Shown piece by piece: positions 26,907 to 36,784 of a stretch of DNA of 64,000 nucleotides (position 1 is the stretch's first letter; the number at the start of each line of letters is the position of its first letter). Both the position numbers and the translations under genes were made by a program. The stretch lies in contig NZ_OY762934.1 in the NCBI RefSeq assembly GCF_963667045.1, positions 2,039,501 through 2,103,500 of the forward strand. The letters are read 5' to 3'. The notes under the pieces are model-generated. The model saw only the letters and a list, made by a program, of their open reading frames with translations, was not told the DNA's origin and ran no database searches. The stretch comes from an uncultured Cohaesibacter sp. Its GTDB lineage: Bacteria > Pseudomonadota > Alphaproteobacteria > Rhizobiales > Cohaesibacteraceae.

Positions 26907-27458
26907 ATGACCCTTCTTTCCACTTTACGCTCACGTCTCAATCGTTTCCGCAGGGATGAGCGGGGGGTAGTCTCCATTGAATTCACATTGGTTCTGCCGC
27001 TGATGGCTGTGCTGCTGCTCGGTTCATGGGAACTGAACAATGCCCTTCTGACCAAACGGAAATCCTCCCATCTGGCCTCTACCATTGCCAATCTGGCAGC
27101 TCAGGATGACAACATCACCGCATCGGATTGGGTTACCTTCGGAGACATCGCCGACCGAATACTGTTCCCCTATGACGGGTTCACGCACCGGATCGGGCTG
27201 ATCGGAGTCAGGATCGACGGTGCAGGACGGGTGAATCTTGAGTGTTCCTTCGGGACCGCTGCGATCGATCCGTCCTCCCTGCCTGATGGCCTCAAGATTG
27301 CCAACACCTTCTATCTCATGACTGCCAGCGAAGTGGACTATGAGGCCTTTACCAAGAATTCAAGCCTGTATGGCACGAGTGGTGGCATCATGGACATGAC
27401 CTTCCGGGATACGGCAATCTTTGCCCCCCGCAATGCCGATGCCGTGAGCTGCAGATAG
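26907..27458 (+). CDS. tadF: TadF/TadE-like pseudopilin
   Basis: A 183-aa TadE/G-like protein with a basic N-terminus (LRSRLNRFRRDERG) and the motif GVVSIEFTLVLPLMAVLLLGSWEL (about residues 20-43), again a cleavable glycine followed by a hydrophobic segment. The rest is periplasmic with little recognisable structure. It is the second minor pilin of the cluster; I see no vWA-domain TadG in this window, so that function is elsewhere or absent. Confidence 0.85.
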   Translation: MTLLSTLRSRLNRFRRDERGVVSIEFTLVLPLMAVLLLGSWELNNALLTKRKSSHLASTIANLAAQDDNITASDWVTFGDIADRILFPYDGFTHRIGLIGVRIDGAGRVNLECSFGTAAIDPSSLPDGLKIANTFYLMTASEVDYEAFTKNSSLYGTSGGIMDMTFRDTAIFAPRNADAVSCR

Positions 27459-27482
27459 GTTCCACAGCAGGTTCGGTGTGGC

Positions 27483-28637
27483 TCAGCGTTTGGTGGCAAT
27501 CTCGATTAGCGGCTCGTAATCCTTCAGCTCCACGCTTCTGAAGCCACCATCATAACGCCGCTCGACCGCGTCGTAGGCGGCCGGATCAAGCTTGTTCATG
27601 TCCTTGAGAGCATTGATCAGCTCCGCCCGATCCTGCTTTGAGACCTCATTGTGGATGACATGGGGGCCTGCCGGGATGGCGGGAGAATGCCAGATCGAGA
27701 GAAAATCCGGGTTTGTGGCCCCGTCCCTGCGACCATTGCTGCCCTGGTTGCGGCTCCGGGTATAGGCTGAGATCGCGCCTTCGCTGGTAAAGAGGGATTG
27801 GTTGTAGGGGGTGGTCGACCAGACCAGTGCGGCATCCACTGTGCCGTCCTCCAGCAGAGCAAGGGCATCGCCCGGATTATCCCTGCCAACCAGCGAGGCC
27901 AAGTCCCGCTCGGGGTTGAGACCGGATTTCTTCAGCTCATTCATCGCCATGTAGAAGGGTACTGCCCCATTCTTTGAGGAAAGCGCCATGGACCGGCCGG
28001 AGAGATCGGCCAGACTCTTGATACCGCTTGCCCCACGCACCACGAGTACCATGTAGACGCCATCGGGCGCTTCCCGAGAAACCGGGGCCACCATGGGGGT
28101 CAGGCAGCCACAGGAGGCATAGGCCATGGAGAAAATACTGGCGGGATAGATAGAATAGTCGACCTGATGGCTGATATGGGCGGCCATCAGGGTGGTCATC
28201 GAGTTGAAGGCAATGACCTCCACCGGTCGCGACAGGCTATCCTGCATGTAGGATCTGAAGGGCTCGATCTGCGCCTGCAAATAGCTGGCGCCGCGTTCGG
28301 CAACAAGGCCGATGCGCAAGGGGGGCTTGTTGTCGAGAAGCTCGATCGTGTTGGCCGGGTCCGGTGCCGTCCGGTCGATGATGGAGCCGCTATCGGGCAG
28401 CGGTGCCTGGTCAGTTGCAGGGAACTGCGACGGCAGGGCATTCCTTGTCGCATCATCCAGCGCTTCGAGAGCGTGACGTTCCACGCCTTCCTGAGCCTGC
28501 AGGTTGCTTGAGGGGACGAACCCAGCCCCCGCGGCCAGAAACATCGCAAAAAGTGTCTTCGTCAATTTGCCAGAAAGCCGCTGATATGCGCCACTTACGC
28601 CATGTGCGACCAAACAGCCAGAAACCGCCTTGAACAT
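27483..28637 (-). CDS. PhnD/SsuA/transferrin-type substrate-binding protein (orphan)
   Basis: A 384-aa exported protein. A long N-terminal region (hydrophobic core TLFAMFLAAGAGFV at about residues 28-41) is followed by a Pro/Asp-rich linker and a PhnD-like binding domain starting at PPLRIGLVAERGASYLQAQIEPF (about residue 104). Family marks include SIYPASIFSMAYA and ALLEDGTVDAALVW. There are no permease or ATPase genes next to it, so it may act as a sensor or accessory protein rather than a transport subunit. It converges on tadF. The ligand is unknown. Confidence 0.75.
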   Translation of the reverse strand: MFKAVSGCLVAHGVSGAYQRLSGKLTKTLFAMFLAAGAGFVPSSNLQAQEGVERHALEALDDATRNALPSQFPATDQAPLPDSGSIIDRTAPDPANTIELLDNKPPLRIGLVAERGASYLQAQIEPFRSYMQDSLSRPVEVIAFNSMTTLMAAHISHQVDYSIYPASIFSMAYASCGCLTPMVAPVSREAPDGVYMVLVVRGASGIKSLADLSGRSMALSSKNGAVPFYMAMNELKKSGLNPERDLASLVGRDNPGDALALLEDGTVDAALVWSTTPYNQSLFTSEGAISAYTRSRNQGSNGRRDGATNPDFLSIWHSPAIPAGPHVIHNEVSKQDRAELINALKDMNKLDPAAYDAVERRYDGGFRSVELKDYEPLIEIATKR

Positions 28638-28762
28638 ATAAATTAGGTATCCCCCAGCAAAGGATTGTGCGAATCATATAATGGACATCTTGGGATGTTA
28701 CGCCACCCGGATCAAATCAATAACCTTGGCTAAATTACACCTGTTCGAATAGCGAGCCCCTC

Positions 28763-29377
28763 ATGACAAAAAATCCATCGATTGTTGTTTTCGATATCGG
28801 CAATGTACTCATCCGTTGGGACATGCACTTTCTTTATGAATCCTATTTCGCCAGCAAGGAAGAGATTGACCGCTTTACGGAAGAAACAGGCTTGCATGAC
28901 TGGAACCTGCAACAGGATCTTGGCCGTGATTGGGCAGAAGCCATCGAAATGCTCGTCAAGGCGCATCCCAACTATGAAGGGGAAATCCGGGCCTATCGCA
29001 GCCGTTGGCACGACATGGTGCCCGGTGTCATCGCGGGCACAGTGCTGATCAAGGAACGGCTGCAGGAAATGAATGTGCCGATCTATGCGATCACGAATTT
29101 TGCGGCCGACACTTTCCGGGAATGTCAGGAGCGGTTTCCTACCCTTAAACAGTTCCGCGATATCGTGGTATCAGGCGATGAAAAGGTCGTCAAGCCGGAT
29201 GCAGCCATCTTCCAGCGCCTGCTGGAACGCAACAACCTTGAGGCGTCCGATTGCCTGTTCATCGATGACAGCCTGCCCAATGTGGAAGCAGCGCGCGCGG
29301 TCGGTATGTTTGCCCATCACTTCAAGAGCCCGTTCGGGCTTGCCGAAGACCTCCGGGCCCACGGCTTCGCAATCTGA
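28763..29377 (+). CDS. HAD-superfamily hydrolase, subfamily IA
   Basis: A 204-aa cytoplasmic phosphatase-like protein. Motif I is VVFDIGNVLIRWD (nucleophile Asp11), motif II is the threonine/asparagine near AITNFAADTF, and motifs III and IV are KVVKPDAAIF and CLFIDDSLPNVEAARAVG (about residues 168-185). This is the YihX-like group, acting on small phosphorylated sugars or nucleotides. The substrate cannot be named. It diverges from the PhnD-like gene. Confidence 0.87.
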   Translation: MTKNPSIVVFDIGNVLIRWDMHFLYESYFASKEEIDRFTEETGLHDWNLQQDLGRDWAEAIEMLVKAHPNYEGEIRAYRSRWHDMVPGVIAGTVLIKERLQEMNVPIYAITNFAADTFRECQERFPTLKQFRDIVVSGDEKVVKPDAAIFQRLLERNNLEASDCLFIDDSLPNVEAARAVGMFAHHFKSPFGLAEDLRAHGFAI

Positions 29378-29412
29378 CCGCACGGTCCCAGGATTGAGCC
29401 ACGCCGGGCGTC

Positions 29413-29970
29413 TCAGCTTTCCAGCACGAGCCGCCCGCGCTCCATGCGGAAGGTCTTGAGCTTGCTAAGAAAGCCCATGCCGATGAGGGTCATGCCAAGG
29501 GCTCCTTTCGGGGCCACTATGACATCGAGATTCTTCACCTCGACCTGATCAATCCGAATGGAGCGGATGCGCGTACGGGCATACCGGACTGTGCCGTTGG
29601 CGGTCTGGACACCAAACCGGAAGTCCTGCCTGTCCAGCCGCAGGCCCAGCCGCTTTGCGTCCTCATAGGTCAACGCCACCATGGTAGCGCCGGTATCGAT
29701 CACCGCCCTGACCACCTTGCTGTTGATATGGGCTTTGGCGAAGAAATGCCCACCGGGGCCGGGTTTCAGCACGGCACGGCGCACGCCGTTGTAATTGGCA
29801 TGGGTTGGAGCGGCAGTCCGGGAGGTGACTTCGGTGGATTGAGCGCTGAGCAGGGCCCCTTCATTGCTGCGCACCATATAGCCGCGGGCGACAAGCCAAT
29901 CGGTTGCCACGCCGGGCAGCATGGTGAAGGCGACAACAGCCGCCAGAGCGATGAGAATGAGGCGTGCCAT
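29413..29970 (-). CDS. Clan AA retropepsin-like aspartic protease
   Basis: A 185-aa protein with an N-terminal helix or signal anchor (LILIALAAVVAFTMLPGVA) and one retropepsin-like domain. The active-site motif is VRAVIDTGATMVALTYEDAKRLGL (about residues 86-109), with the ALGMTLIGMGFLSKL segment near the C-terminus. This matches the TIGR02281-type aspartic proteases of proteobacteria, likely periplasmic and acting as dimers. No substrate is known. It converges with the HAD gene. Confidence 0.85.
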   Translation of the reverse strand: MARLILIALAAVVAFTMLPGVATDWLVARGYMVRSNEGALLSAQSTEVTSRTAAPTHANYNGVRRAVLKPGPGGHFFAKAHINSKVVRAVIDTGATMVALTYEDAKRLGLRLDRQDFRFGVQTANGTVRYARTRIRSIRIDQVEVKNLDVIVAPKGALGMTLIGMGFLSKLKTFRMERGRLVLES

Positions 29971-30069
29971 GCATCAGGTCTCCGGTTATCCAGACCTCTT
30001 CATTGATGCTGCCCATTGCCCTACCTTCGGTTAAGGAGAGGGCCCGTGCACGCTTTTTTCAGCACCAAT

Positions 30070-30097
30070 GGTAAACAAGGCCTGAAGACAGGCCTTG
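30070..30097 (-). terminator. Hairpin terminator after upp
   Basis: CAAGGCCTG (30076-30084) and CAGGCCTTG (30089-30097) form a perfect 9-bp stem around AAGA, about 40 bases after the upp stop. On the minus strand the stem is followed by TTTACC, a short T-run. It would end the nucleoside operon. Confidence 0.6.
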
Positions 30098-30136
30098 CTG
30101 ATTGTCGAGTGATTGGGACGATGCGCCCGGAAGTTG

Positions 30137-30766
30137 TTACTTCGTACCATACATGCGGTCGCCGGCATCGCCGAGACCTGGCAGGATGTAGTTCTTCTCG
30201 TTCAGCTTCTTGTCGATGGCGGCAGTGATCACCGGCACGTCTGGATGGGCGGTCGTGAAGGCCTTGATGCCTTCTGGCGCAGCCAGCAGGGAAACGAAAC
30301 GGATGTTCTGGGCGCCGCGTTCCTTGAGCTTGTTGATGGCCAGAATGGCCGAATTGGCGGTGGCCAGCATCGGGTCAACTGCAATGACAAGCCGGTCTTC
30401 CAGATCTTCCGGAGCCTTGAAATAATATTCGACAGCCTCGAAGGTCACCGGATCACGATAGAGGCCCACATGAGCCACGCGGGCGGACGGCACCAGATCG
30501 AGCATGCCTTCCAGCAGACCGTTGCCGGCGCGCAAGATCGAGGCAAACACCAGTTTCTTGCCAGCAAGGGTCGGCGCTCTCATTTCCATGAGGGGCGTTT
30601 CAATCAGCTTGCTGGTCATTTCCAGTTCGCGCGTTGCTTCATAGCACAACAGGTGGGAAATCTCCCGCAGCAACTGACGAAATGACGCGGTGGACGTGTC
30701 CTTGTCGCGCATGATGGTGAGCTTGTGCTGGACAAGCGGATGATCGACGACTGTTACCTGCTGCAT
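30137..30766 (-). CDS. upp: Uracil phosphoribosyltransferase
   Basis: A 209-aa enzyme that converts uracil and PRPP to UMP. It shows [21 protein letters not shown] at the start, [30 protein letters not shown] (about residues 74-103) and C-terminal [14 protein letters not shown]. The PRPP loop reads [11 protein letters not shown], where many Upp proteins have DPMLATGGS. It is the last gene of the leftward nucleoside salvage series, so uracil released upstream in the pathway is turned back to nucleotide. Confidence 0.94.
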   Translation of the reverse strand: MQQVTVVDHPLVQHKLTIMRDKDTSTASFRQLLREISHLLCYEATRELEMTSKLIETPLMEMRAPTLAGKKLVFASILRAGNGLLEGMLDLVPSARVAHVGLYRDPVTFEAVEYYFKAPEDLEDRLVIAVDPMLATANSAILAINKLKERGAQNIRFVSLLAAPEGIKAFTTAHPDVPVITAAIDKKLNEKNYILPGLGDAGDRMYGTK

Positions 30767-30944
30767 GGCCCGATTCCTTTGTTCTATGGTGCAATTTCGC
30801 TCCTTTTAGCCCAAGCAGCGCACAGAGGGCAAGCAATGGGCGCAAATGCATGCGGATTGATAAACCGGTTTCTGGGCATAATCCTAACAGATCCGCCCTT
30901 TGGCCGACGCCCGCCAGCCAGTGCTTTGCGGGCGAGCGGCACGC

Positions 30945-31964
30945 TCAGCTGCGGTCGAGACGGTCCAGCAGCTGCGCTCTTGTCGCCTCGTCCAGAAAGG
31001 CTGCTTCCAGCGACCGGCGGGTGAAGCCTTTCATGGTTTCCCGGCCCCAGCCGTTCGTTACCGCCATGGCATCATATTCCTTACCGACCGAAGTGGAGAA
31101 GAAGGGCGGATCATCCGACGACAGCGTCGTCAGCACACCAGCCTCGATCAAGGTCGCCAGCGGATGCTCGGCAAGGGAGGGATAGAGCCCCAGCGCCACG
31201 TTGGAATGGGGGCAGACTTCCAGCACGATGGCCTCATCGACCAGTCGGCGGACAAGATCGGGATCTTCCACTGAGCGCACACCATGGCCGATGCGGGTCA
31301 CCGGTAGATGATCCAGCGCATCAATCACGCTCAACGGATTGCCGAACTCTCCGGCGTGGGTTGTGCAGGCAAGCCCGGCGTCGTGGGCAATCCTGAAAGC
31401 CGGGGCAAACGCCCGCTGGCTGAAGAGGCGTTCGTCGCCGCCCATGCCGAAACCGGTGACCAGCGGATGCGGCCGGGCAGCCACGCGCCTTGCCACGTCG
31501 ATGGCGGCTTCCGGCCCCATGTGCCTCAGACAGGTGACGATGAAGCGAGCCTCAAGCGGAAAGCCCCTCGCATCGCTCTTGGCCTTTGCCCGCTCATAAC
31601 CTTCCGAAATGCCCTCGAGCAGATTGTCGTAGCTCATGCCCATCAGCGCGACATGATCGGGTGAGAGGAAGAACTCGGTATAGAAGCACCCCTCTTCAGC
31701 ATTGCGCAAGAGATAGTCCTCGGTCAGATCGGCATAGTCTTCCGGCGTGCAGATGACCGCGGCCACCTTGTCGTAGCATTGAAGGAAATTGGTGAAATCG
31801 GACCAGATATAGGTGCCGTCATCGCGCATGAAGGCGTCGAGATTCTTGCCATGGCGTTCAGCCAGACGGTGCACCAGCTCGGGGTGAGCCGCCCCTTCGA
31901 TGTGGACATGGAGTTCGGCCTTCAGAAGGCTCTGGCCGGAAGCCACGGGATTGGTGTTCTGCAT
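30945..31964 (-). CDS. add: Adenosine (or adenine) deaminase
   Basis: A 339-aa zinc-dependent amidohydrolase of the ADA family. Metal-binding residues are in ELHVHIEGAAHPEL (HxH, about residues 17-19), THAGEFG (about residue 206) and TLSSDDPPFF (about residue 285). HIEG replaces the more common HLDG, and the SDDPPFF form also occurs in adenine deaminases, so either adenosine or adenine could be the substrate. It begins 12 bases after the small exported protein and precedes upp in the salvage operon. Confidence 0.85.
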   Translation of the reverse strand: MQNTNPVASGQSLLKAELHVHIEGAAHPELVHRLAERHGKNLDAFMRDDGTYIWSDFTNFLQCYDKVAAVICTPEDYADLTEDYLLRNAEEGCFYTEFFLSPDHVALMGMSYDNLLEGISEGYERAKAKSDARGFPLEARFIVTCLRHMGPEAAIDVARRVAARPHPLVTGFGMGGDERLFSQRAFAPAFRIAHDAGLACTTHAGEFGNPLSVIDALDHLPVTRIGHGVRSVEDPDLVRRLVDEAIVLEVCPHSNVALGLYPSLAEHPLATLIEAGVLTTLSSDDPPFFSTSVGKEYDAMAVTNGWGRETMKGFTRRSLEAAFLDEATRAQLLDRLDRS

Positions 31965-31976
31965 TGCTTTTCTTGT

Positions 31977-32324
31977 TCAGTTGTCTTGAGGAGCGTTGCC
32001 CCTTGGGGCATCTCGATGGTCAGCCTGCCAGTGGCAGCGCCAGCCTCTGGCCGGGAAGGCGCGGTCGCATTGGAGCCACTGGCCGCAGGCGTGCTTGCCC
32101 CTCAGGCGGGTCATTCGCGGCCCGAAGGCTGCAGCCATCGGCCAAAGGTCTCTTGCGGCCTGTTGCGGATCGTCCGGGCAGGTGGCAGCCGCTAGCAAAA
32201 GCGGCTTGCGATCCATGGAACCCGCCTTAGGCCCGACTGGTTCGCCGCCAGCATGAGCCTGGGTGGCTGCCAGAAGCGCAAGGAAGACCACGGCACGAAA
32301 GGGTAGTTGCATAAGTCTGGTCAT
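31977..32324 (-). CDS. Small exported cysteine-containing protein of unknown function
   Basis: A 115-aa product that I do not recognise. It starts MTRLMQLPFRAVVFLALLAA, a clear signal peptide with a probable cut after THAHA-like ATQAHA (residue 25). The mature part has four cysteines (TCPDD, KHACGQWLQC, WRCHW) and several Trp and His. GGAG lies 2-3 bases before the ATG and again suits the second Met at 32312. It fits between deoB (15 bases) and add (12 bases) on the same strand, which argues that it is a real gene of the operon. Confidence 0.6.
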   Translation of the reverse strand: MTRLMQLPFRAVVFLALLAATQAHAGGEPVGPKAGSMDRKPLLLAAATCPDDPQQAARDLWPMAAAFGPRMTRLRGKHACGQWLQCDRAFPARGWRCHWQADHRDAPRGNAPQDN

Positions 32325-32339
32325 ACTCCGTTTCTTCGG

Positions 32340-33578
32340 TCAGTCCTTGAGAAAGGAGGTTCCATGCTTTCCGGGCGCAAGGCCGAGGTGATCGGCAACC
32401 GTCTCGCCAATGTCGGCAAAGGTCAGGCGCTGACCGGCGTAGCGCCCCTTGATGCCGGGCCCGAACATCAGAACGGGCACCTGCTCGCGGGTGTGATCCG
32501 TGCCCTGCCATGTGGGGTCGCAGCCATGGTCGGCGGTGAGGATCACCAGATCACCGGGCTGTAGCACGGCTTCCAGTTCCGGAAGGCGGGCGTCGAAATA
32601 TTCAAGCGCCGCAGCATAACCCGGCACATCGCGCCGATGGCCGAAATGCATGTCGAAATCAACGAGGTTCGAGAAGACAAGATCGCCGTCCTTTGCCTCG
32701 CCGATGGCCTTCAGCGTTTCATCGAAGATCGCCGGGTTGCCGGTTGCCTTGATCTTTTTCGTCACGCCCTGAGCGGCGAAGATATCGGAGATCTTGCCAA
32801 CGGCCAGCACCTGACGTCCGGCATCCTTGGCACGATCGAGCAGGGTCGGCTCTGGCGGCAGAACGGAATAGTCGTGGCGGTTGCCGGTGCGTTCGAAATC
32901 GGCGGGCGTTTCGCCGATGAACGGACGGGCGATGACGCGGCCGATGTTGTAGGGGGCGACCAGATCGAAGGCGATTTCGCAAATCTCGTAAAGGCGATCC
33001 AGCCCGAAATGCTCTTCATGGGCAGCAATCTGATAGACCGAATCCGCGCTGGTGTAGCAGATCGGCATGCCGGTGCGGATGCTCTCCTCCCCCAGTTCAT
33101 TGATGATCACCGTACCGGAGGCATGCTTGTCGCCAAGGATGCCCGGCAGGCCGGTTTTCTCCAGAAAGGCCTTTGTCATCTCCGGCGGGAAGGTTGGCGT
33201 GGTATCGGGGAAATAGCCCCAGTCGAACGGCACCGGCACCCCGGCAATCTCCCAATGGCCCGAGGGCGTATCCTTGCCGATGGAGACTTCCACCGCGTTG
33301 GCACAGAGGCCTTCCGGTTCGCCCATAAAGGCAAGATTGGCAGGGCGGCTGCCGGTTGCCTTCTCGGCAATCAGCCCCAGTCCCAGACGATCCATGTTCG
33401 GCAGTTTGAGCGGACCTGATCTGAGGCCTTCCTTGTCGCCCTTGCCAGCCGCACAGGCGGCCGCGATATGGCCCAGCGTATCCGAGCCCTTGTCTGATGT
33501 CGGCTTACCAAACTTGTCAGCGTCCGGCGCATTGCCGATGCCGAAAGAGTCAAGAACGAGAAGAAATGCGCGTGCCAT
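32340..33578 (-). CDS. deoB: Phosphopentomutase
   Basis: A 412-aa alkaline-phosphatase-superfamily enzyme interconverting (deoxy)ribose 1-phosphate and 5-phosphate. It opens [23 protein letters not shown], with the metal-binding Asp9, and has [10 protein letters not shown] (catalytic threonine, about residue 102) and [24 protein letters not shown] (about residues 344-367) with metal ligands. It links purine nucleoside phosphorolysis to DeoC. It sits between deoA and the small exported gene. Confidence 0.95.
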   Translation of the reverse strand: MARAFLLVLDSFGIGNAPDADKFGKPTSDKGSDTLGHIAAACAAGKGDKEGLRSGPLKLPNMDRLGLGLIAEKATGSRPANLAFMGEPEGLCANAVEVSIGKDTPSGHWEIAGVPVPFDWGYFPDTTPTFPPEMTKAFLEKTGLPGILGDKHASGTVIINELGEESIRTGMPICYTSADSVYQIAAHEEHFGLDRLYEICEIAFDLVAPYNIGRVIARPFIGETPADFERTGNRHDYSVLPPEPTLLDRAKDAGRQVLAVGKISDIFAAQGVTKKIKATGNPAIFDETLKAIGEAKDGDLVFSNLVDFDMHFGHRRDVPGYAAALEYFDARLPELEAVLQPGDLVILTADHGCDPTWQGTDHTREQVPVLMFGPGIKGRYAGQRLTFADIGETVADHLGLAPGKHGTSFLKD

Positions 33579-33663
33579 GGGGCACCCCCTTTATCTGAAA
33601 ACTGTCTGCAAGGGAGCAACAGGTCTGGTCCCTGCCGCTCGACCCAGACGCTTGTTCAATCGA

Positions 33664-34974
33664 TCACTGATCGATGATGTCATAGATGGTCCTGCTCTCG
33701 GCGCCCGTCTCACCGATGCGATAGGCGGCCCTGATGCGGGCGGTTGCCTTGGCGACCTGATCATCACTGTTGGCATAAACACGGGCGATCGGCGTGTTGC
33801 CGTCTACCGCCTGGCCAAGTCCGGCCAACCCGTCAAAGCCGACGGAATGATCGATGGGATCAGCAGCGCGTATGCGGCCACCACCCAGTTCGACAACGGC
33901 GATGCCGACCTCACGGGTGTCAATGGCCTCAACCAGACCCGCCTTTTCGGCGTAGATATCGACCACCATCGGGGCCAGCTTGAGGTGGTCTTCCATATTC
34001 TCGATGAAATCGGTGGGGCCACCCAGAGCGGCAACCATTTCAGCGAATTTCTCAGCAGCCCGCCCGGACCGGAAGGCCTCCTTGATCTTTTCGGTGCCCT
34101 CGTCGCGGCTTGCGACCACGCCGCCGATCAGCAGCATTTCGGCACACAGCGCGACGGTGATCTCCCAGTTACGCGGATCAATGGCGTCGCCGGTCAGGAA
34201 CTGCACCGCATTTTTCATTTCGATGGCGTTGCCCGCCGCCGTGGCGAGCGGCTCGTTCATGTCGGTGATGAGGGCTGCGGTCTTCACACCCGCCCCATTG
34301 GCGACGGTCACAAGGCTCTTGGCCAGTTCGATGCTTTCCTCATGGGTCGGCATGAAGGCACCCGAGCCGGACTTGACGTCGAGCACCAGCCCCTGCAGAC
34401 CGGCGGCCAGCTTTTTGGACAGGATGGAGGCGGTGATGAGATGGATGCTCTCCACGGTCGCGGTAACATCGCGGATGCCATAGAAGCGCTTGTCGGCCGG
34501 GGCCAGATCGGCGGTCTGGCCGATGACGGCGCAGCCGACCTCCCTTGTCACCTTGCGGAACAGGGCGTTGTCCGGCTGTGTGATGTAGCCGGGAATGGAA
34601 TCGAACTTGTCGAGCGTGCCGCCGGTGTGGCCAAGGCCACGGCCCGAGATCATCGGTACGAACGCCCCGCAGGCGGCCAGCGCCGGGGCCAGCATCAGCG
34701 AGGTGTTGTCGCCGACACCGCCGGTGGAATGCTTGTCGACCACCGGTCCATCGAGCTCAGACCAGTCCAGCACCGAGCCGGAATCGCGCATGGCCAGCGT
34801 CAGGGCCACCCGTTCATCGAGCGCCATGCCGCGAAAGAAGACGGCCATGGCCAGCGCCGAGATCTGCCCCTCGGTTACCGATCCATCGGTTATGCCCTTG
34901 ACGAAGAACTGGATTTCCTCGGCACTCAGGGTGCCGCCGTCGCGTTTCTTGCGAATGATTTCCTGTGGCAGCAT
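33664..34974 (-). CDS. deoA: Thymidine phosphorylase
   Basis: A 436-aa enzyme that splits thymidine and deoxyuridine to base and deoxyribose 1-phosphate. The signature [20 protein letters not shown] (about residues 109-128) and [17 protein letters not shown] (phosphate binding, about residues 81-97) are intact. Its ATG overlaps the deoC stop by one base (TGATG), so translation is coupled to deoC. Confidence 0.95.
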   Translation of the reverse strand: MLPQEIIRKKRDGGTLSAEEIQFFVKGITDGSVTEGQISALAMAVFFRGMALDERVALTLAMRDSGSVLDWSELDGPVVDKHSTGGVGDNTSLMLAPALAACGAFVPMISGRGLGHTGGTLDKFDSIPGYITQPDNALFRKVTREVGCAVIGQTADLAPADKRFYGIRDVTATVESIHLITASILSKKLAAGLQGLVLDVKSGSGAFMPTHEESIELAKSLVTVANGAGVKTAALITDMNEPLATAAGNAIEMKNAVQFLTGDAIDPRNWEITVALCAEMLLIGGVVASRDEGTEKIKEAFRSGRAAEKFAEMVAALGGPTDFIENMEDHLKLAPMVVDIYAEKAGLVEAIDTREVGIAVVELGGGRIRAADPIDHSVGFDGLAGLGQAVDGNTPIARVYANSDDQVAKATARIRAAYRIGETGAESRTIYDIIDQ

Positions 34975-35732
34975 CAGTAACCCTCTCCAGCCTTTGCGGT
35001 TTCACCCTTTATCTCCGCCAACAGCGCGTCGAGCACGCCCGATGCACCAAAGCGGAAGGTTTCAGGCGTCGCCCAATCCGAGCCCATGTATTTTGCGGCG
35101 ATTGCCAGATAGGTCCCGGCATCGTCCAGCGTTCTTACACCACCGGCAGGCTTGAAGCCAACCGCTTTACCGCTCTCAGCAATGGCTTCCATCATGATTT
35201 CCGCCGCCTCCGGTGTGGCATTGACGGCAACCTTGCCGGTCGAGGTCTTGATGAAATCCGCCCCGGCGTCGATTGCCATGTCGGCTGCTGCGCGGATCAG
35301 CGCAGGATCCTTCAACTCGCCGGTCTCGAGAATGGATTTGAGTTTCGCCGGAGCCGGGATAGCCGCCCGTACTCTCTCCACCATCGTCTCAGCAAAGCCA
35401 CGCCGCCCCGCCATGAAGGCATGATAGGGGATGACCAGATCGATTTCATCAGCACCGTCAGCGAGTGCCTGCTCTGTTTCCGCCAAAGTGGTAAAAAGGT
35501 CTTCGCCGCCATGGGGGAAATTGACCACCGTGGCAACGCGGATCGTGGTGCCCTTGAGGCATTCCCTTGCCTTGGCAACAAAGCGCGGCCAGACGCAGAC
35601 AGCGGCCGTATTGCCATAAAAGGTCCGGGCACGTTTGCACAGAGCCTCGATGGCGGCATCATCGCAGGTGCCGGTAAGATCGGTCAGATCAAGCAGAGAG
35701 ATGGCTTTTTGCGCCAGATTCTTGTTATCCAT
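34974..35732 (-). CDS. deoC: Deoxyribose-phosphate aldolase
   Basis: A 252-aa class I aldolase splitting deoxyribose 5-phosphate into acetaldehyde and glyceraldehyde 3-phosphate. The Schiff-base lysine is in [13 protein letters not shown] (about residue 164), with the second lysine in [11 protein letters not shown] (about residue 196). It takes the product of DeoA plus DeoB into central metabolism. It overlaps deoA by one base and follows punA by about 90 bases. Confidence 0.95.
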   Translation of the reverse strand: MDNKNLAQKAISLLDLTDLTGTCDDAAIEALCKRARTFYGNTAAVCVWPRFVAKARECLKGTTIRVATVVNFPHGGEDLFTTLAETEQALADGADEIDLVIPYHAFMAGRRGFAETMVERVRAAIPAPAKLKSILETGELKDPALIRAAADMAIDAGADFIKTSTGKVAVNATPEAAEIMMEAIAESGKAVGFKPAGGVRTLDDAGTYLAIAAKYMGSDWATPETFRFGASGVLDALLAEIKGETAKAGEGY

Positions 35733-35822
35733 TGTTTTTCTCTTTGTTAGAAGATCAGCCGGAAAAGCAACCGCAAAAGGACAGGATATGGCGCGCCGTT
35801 GGGGGAACAGCCCGCCCTGCGG

Positions 35823-36638
35823 TCAGTCCGCCATTGCCTGCAAATAGGCGCGGATCACCCTGATCAGCTTCTGAGCGCCGACCGGGCCCATTTCCTTGGT
35901 CTCTTCATGGGACAGTTCGTTGCCGGTCATGCCAGCACCAAAATTGGTAATCGTCGAAATGGCTGCAACCCGCAGCCCCATCCAGCGGGCAAGAATGACC
36001 TCCGGCACGGTGGACATGCCGACCGCATCGGCTCCCAGAATGCGTGCGGCGCGGATTTCCGCCGGGGTTTCGAAATTGGGGCCGGAGAACCAGGCATAGA
36101 CGCCAGATTTGAGGGCCACATCGGCAGCCTCAGCCGCCTTGGCAAGGGCGGCCCGGATCGACGCATCATAGGCCTCGGTGAGGCCGACAAACCGATCATC
36201 GCTCTCGACGCCAATGAGCGGTGAACGACCGGACCAGTTGATGTGATCATCGATCAGCATCAGCTCGCCCGGCATGATGTCTTCGCGCAGCGACCCGGCT
36301 GCATTGGTCAAAAGGATCTGGTCGCAGCCAAGCGCCTTGAGGGTTGCCAGCGGCTGTTTCATGACCGTTGCATCGCCATGTTCATAATAGTGGGCCCGGC
36401 CAGCCAGAATGGCGACCTGGACGCCCATCAGCGAGCCGACAACCAATTCGGACGCATGGGACGAGACGGACGACACAGGAAAGCCCGGCAGGGACTGATA
36501 GGGAAAACGCTGGGCATTCTCGACCTCGTCGGCCAGAACCCCAAGGCCTGAGCCAAGCACCATGCCCACCCGGGCAGGGCCATCCACTTTATCCAAAATT
36601 CGTTTGGCAGCATCCTTGGCGAGACCTGTAGTGGTCAT
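35823..36638 (-). CDS. punA: Purine nucleoside phosphorylase
   Basis: A 271-aa trimer-type purine nucleoside phosphorylase releasing purine base and (deoxy)ribose 1-phosphate. Conserved segments are VLGSGLGVLADEVE (about residues 27-40), LAGRAHYYEHGD, LTNAAGSLREDIMPGELMLIDDHIN and the base-binding VYAWFSGPNFETPAEIRAAR and ISTITNFGAGMTGNELSHEE. It sits between cdd and deoC in the salvage operon. Confidence 0.93.
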   Translation of the reverse strand: MTTTGLAKDAAKRILDKVDGPARVGMVLGSGLGVLADEVENAQRFPYQSLPGFPVSSVSSHASELVVGSLMGVQVAILAGRAHYYEHGDATVMKQPLATLKALGCDQILLTNAAGSLREDIMPGELMLIDDHINWSGRSPLIGVESDDRFVGLTEAYDASIRAALAKAAEAADVALKSGVYAWFSGPNFETPAEIRAARILGADAVGMSTVPEVILARWMGLRVAAISTITNFGAGMTGNELSHEETKEMGPVGAQKLIRVIRAYLQAMAD

Positions 36639-36784
36639 GAGCGCTTCTCCCTCTCAAGCGTATGGATCATTTAGCTTATCGCCTTGTTATGGCGACTTTT
36701 TGTCAATTTGGTGAGACCTGCCGGAGCGCTGTCTCCCGCAGGGTTCCGCTGTCCTTCGGTATTGATGCTCGGTCTTTTACGACT

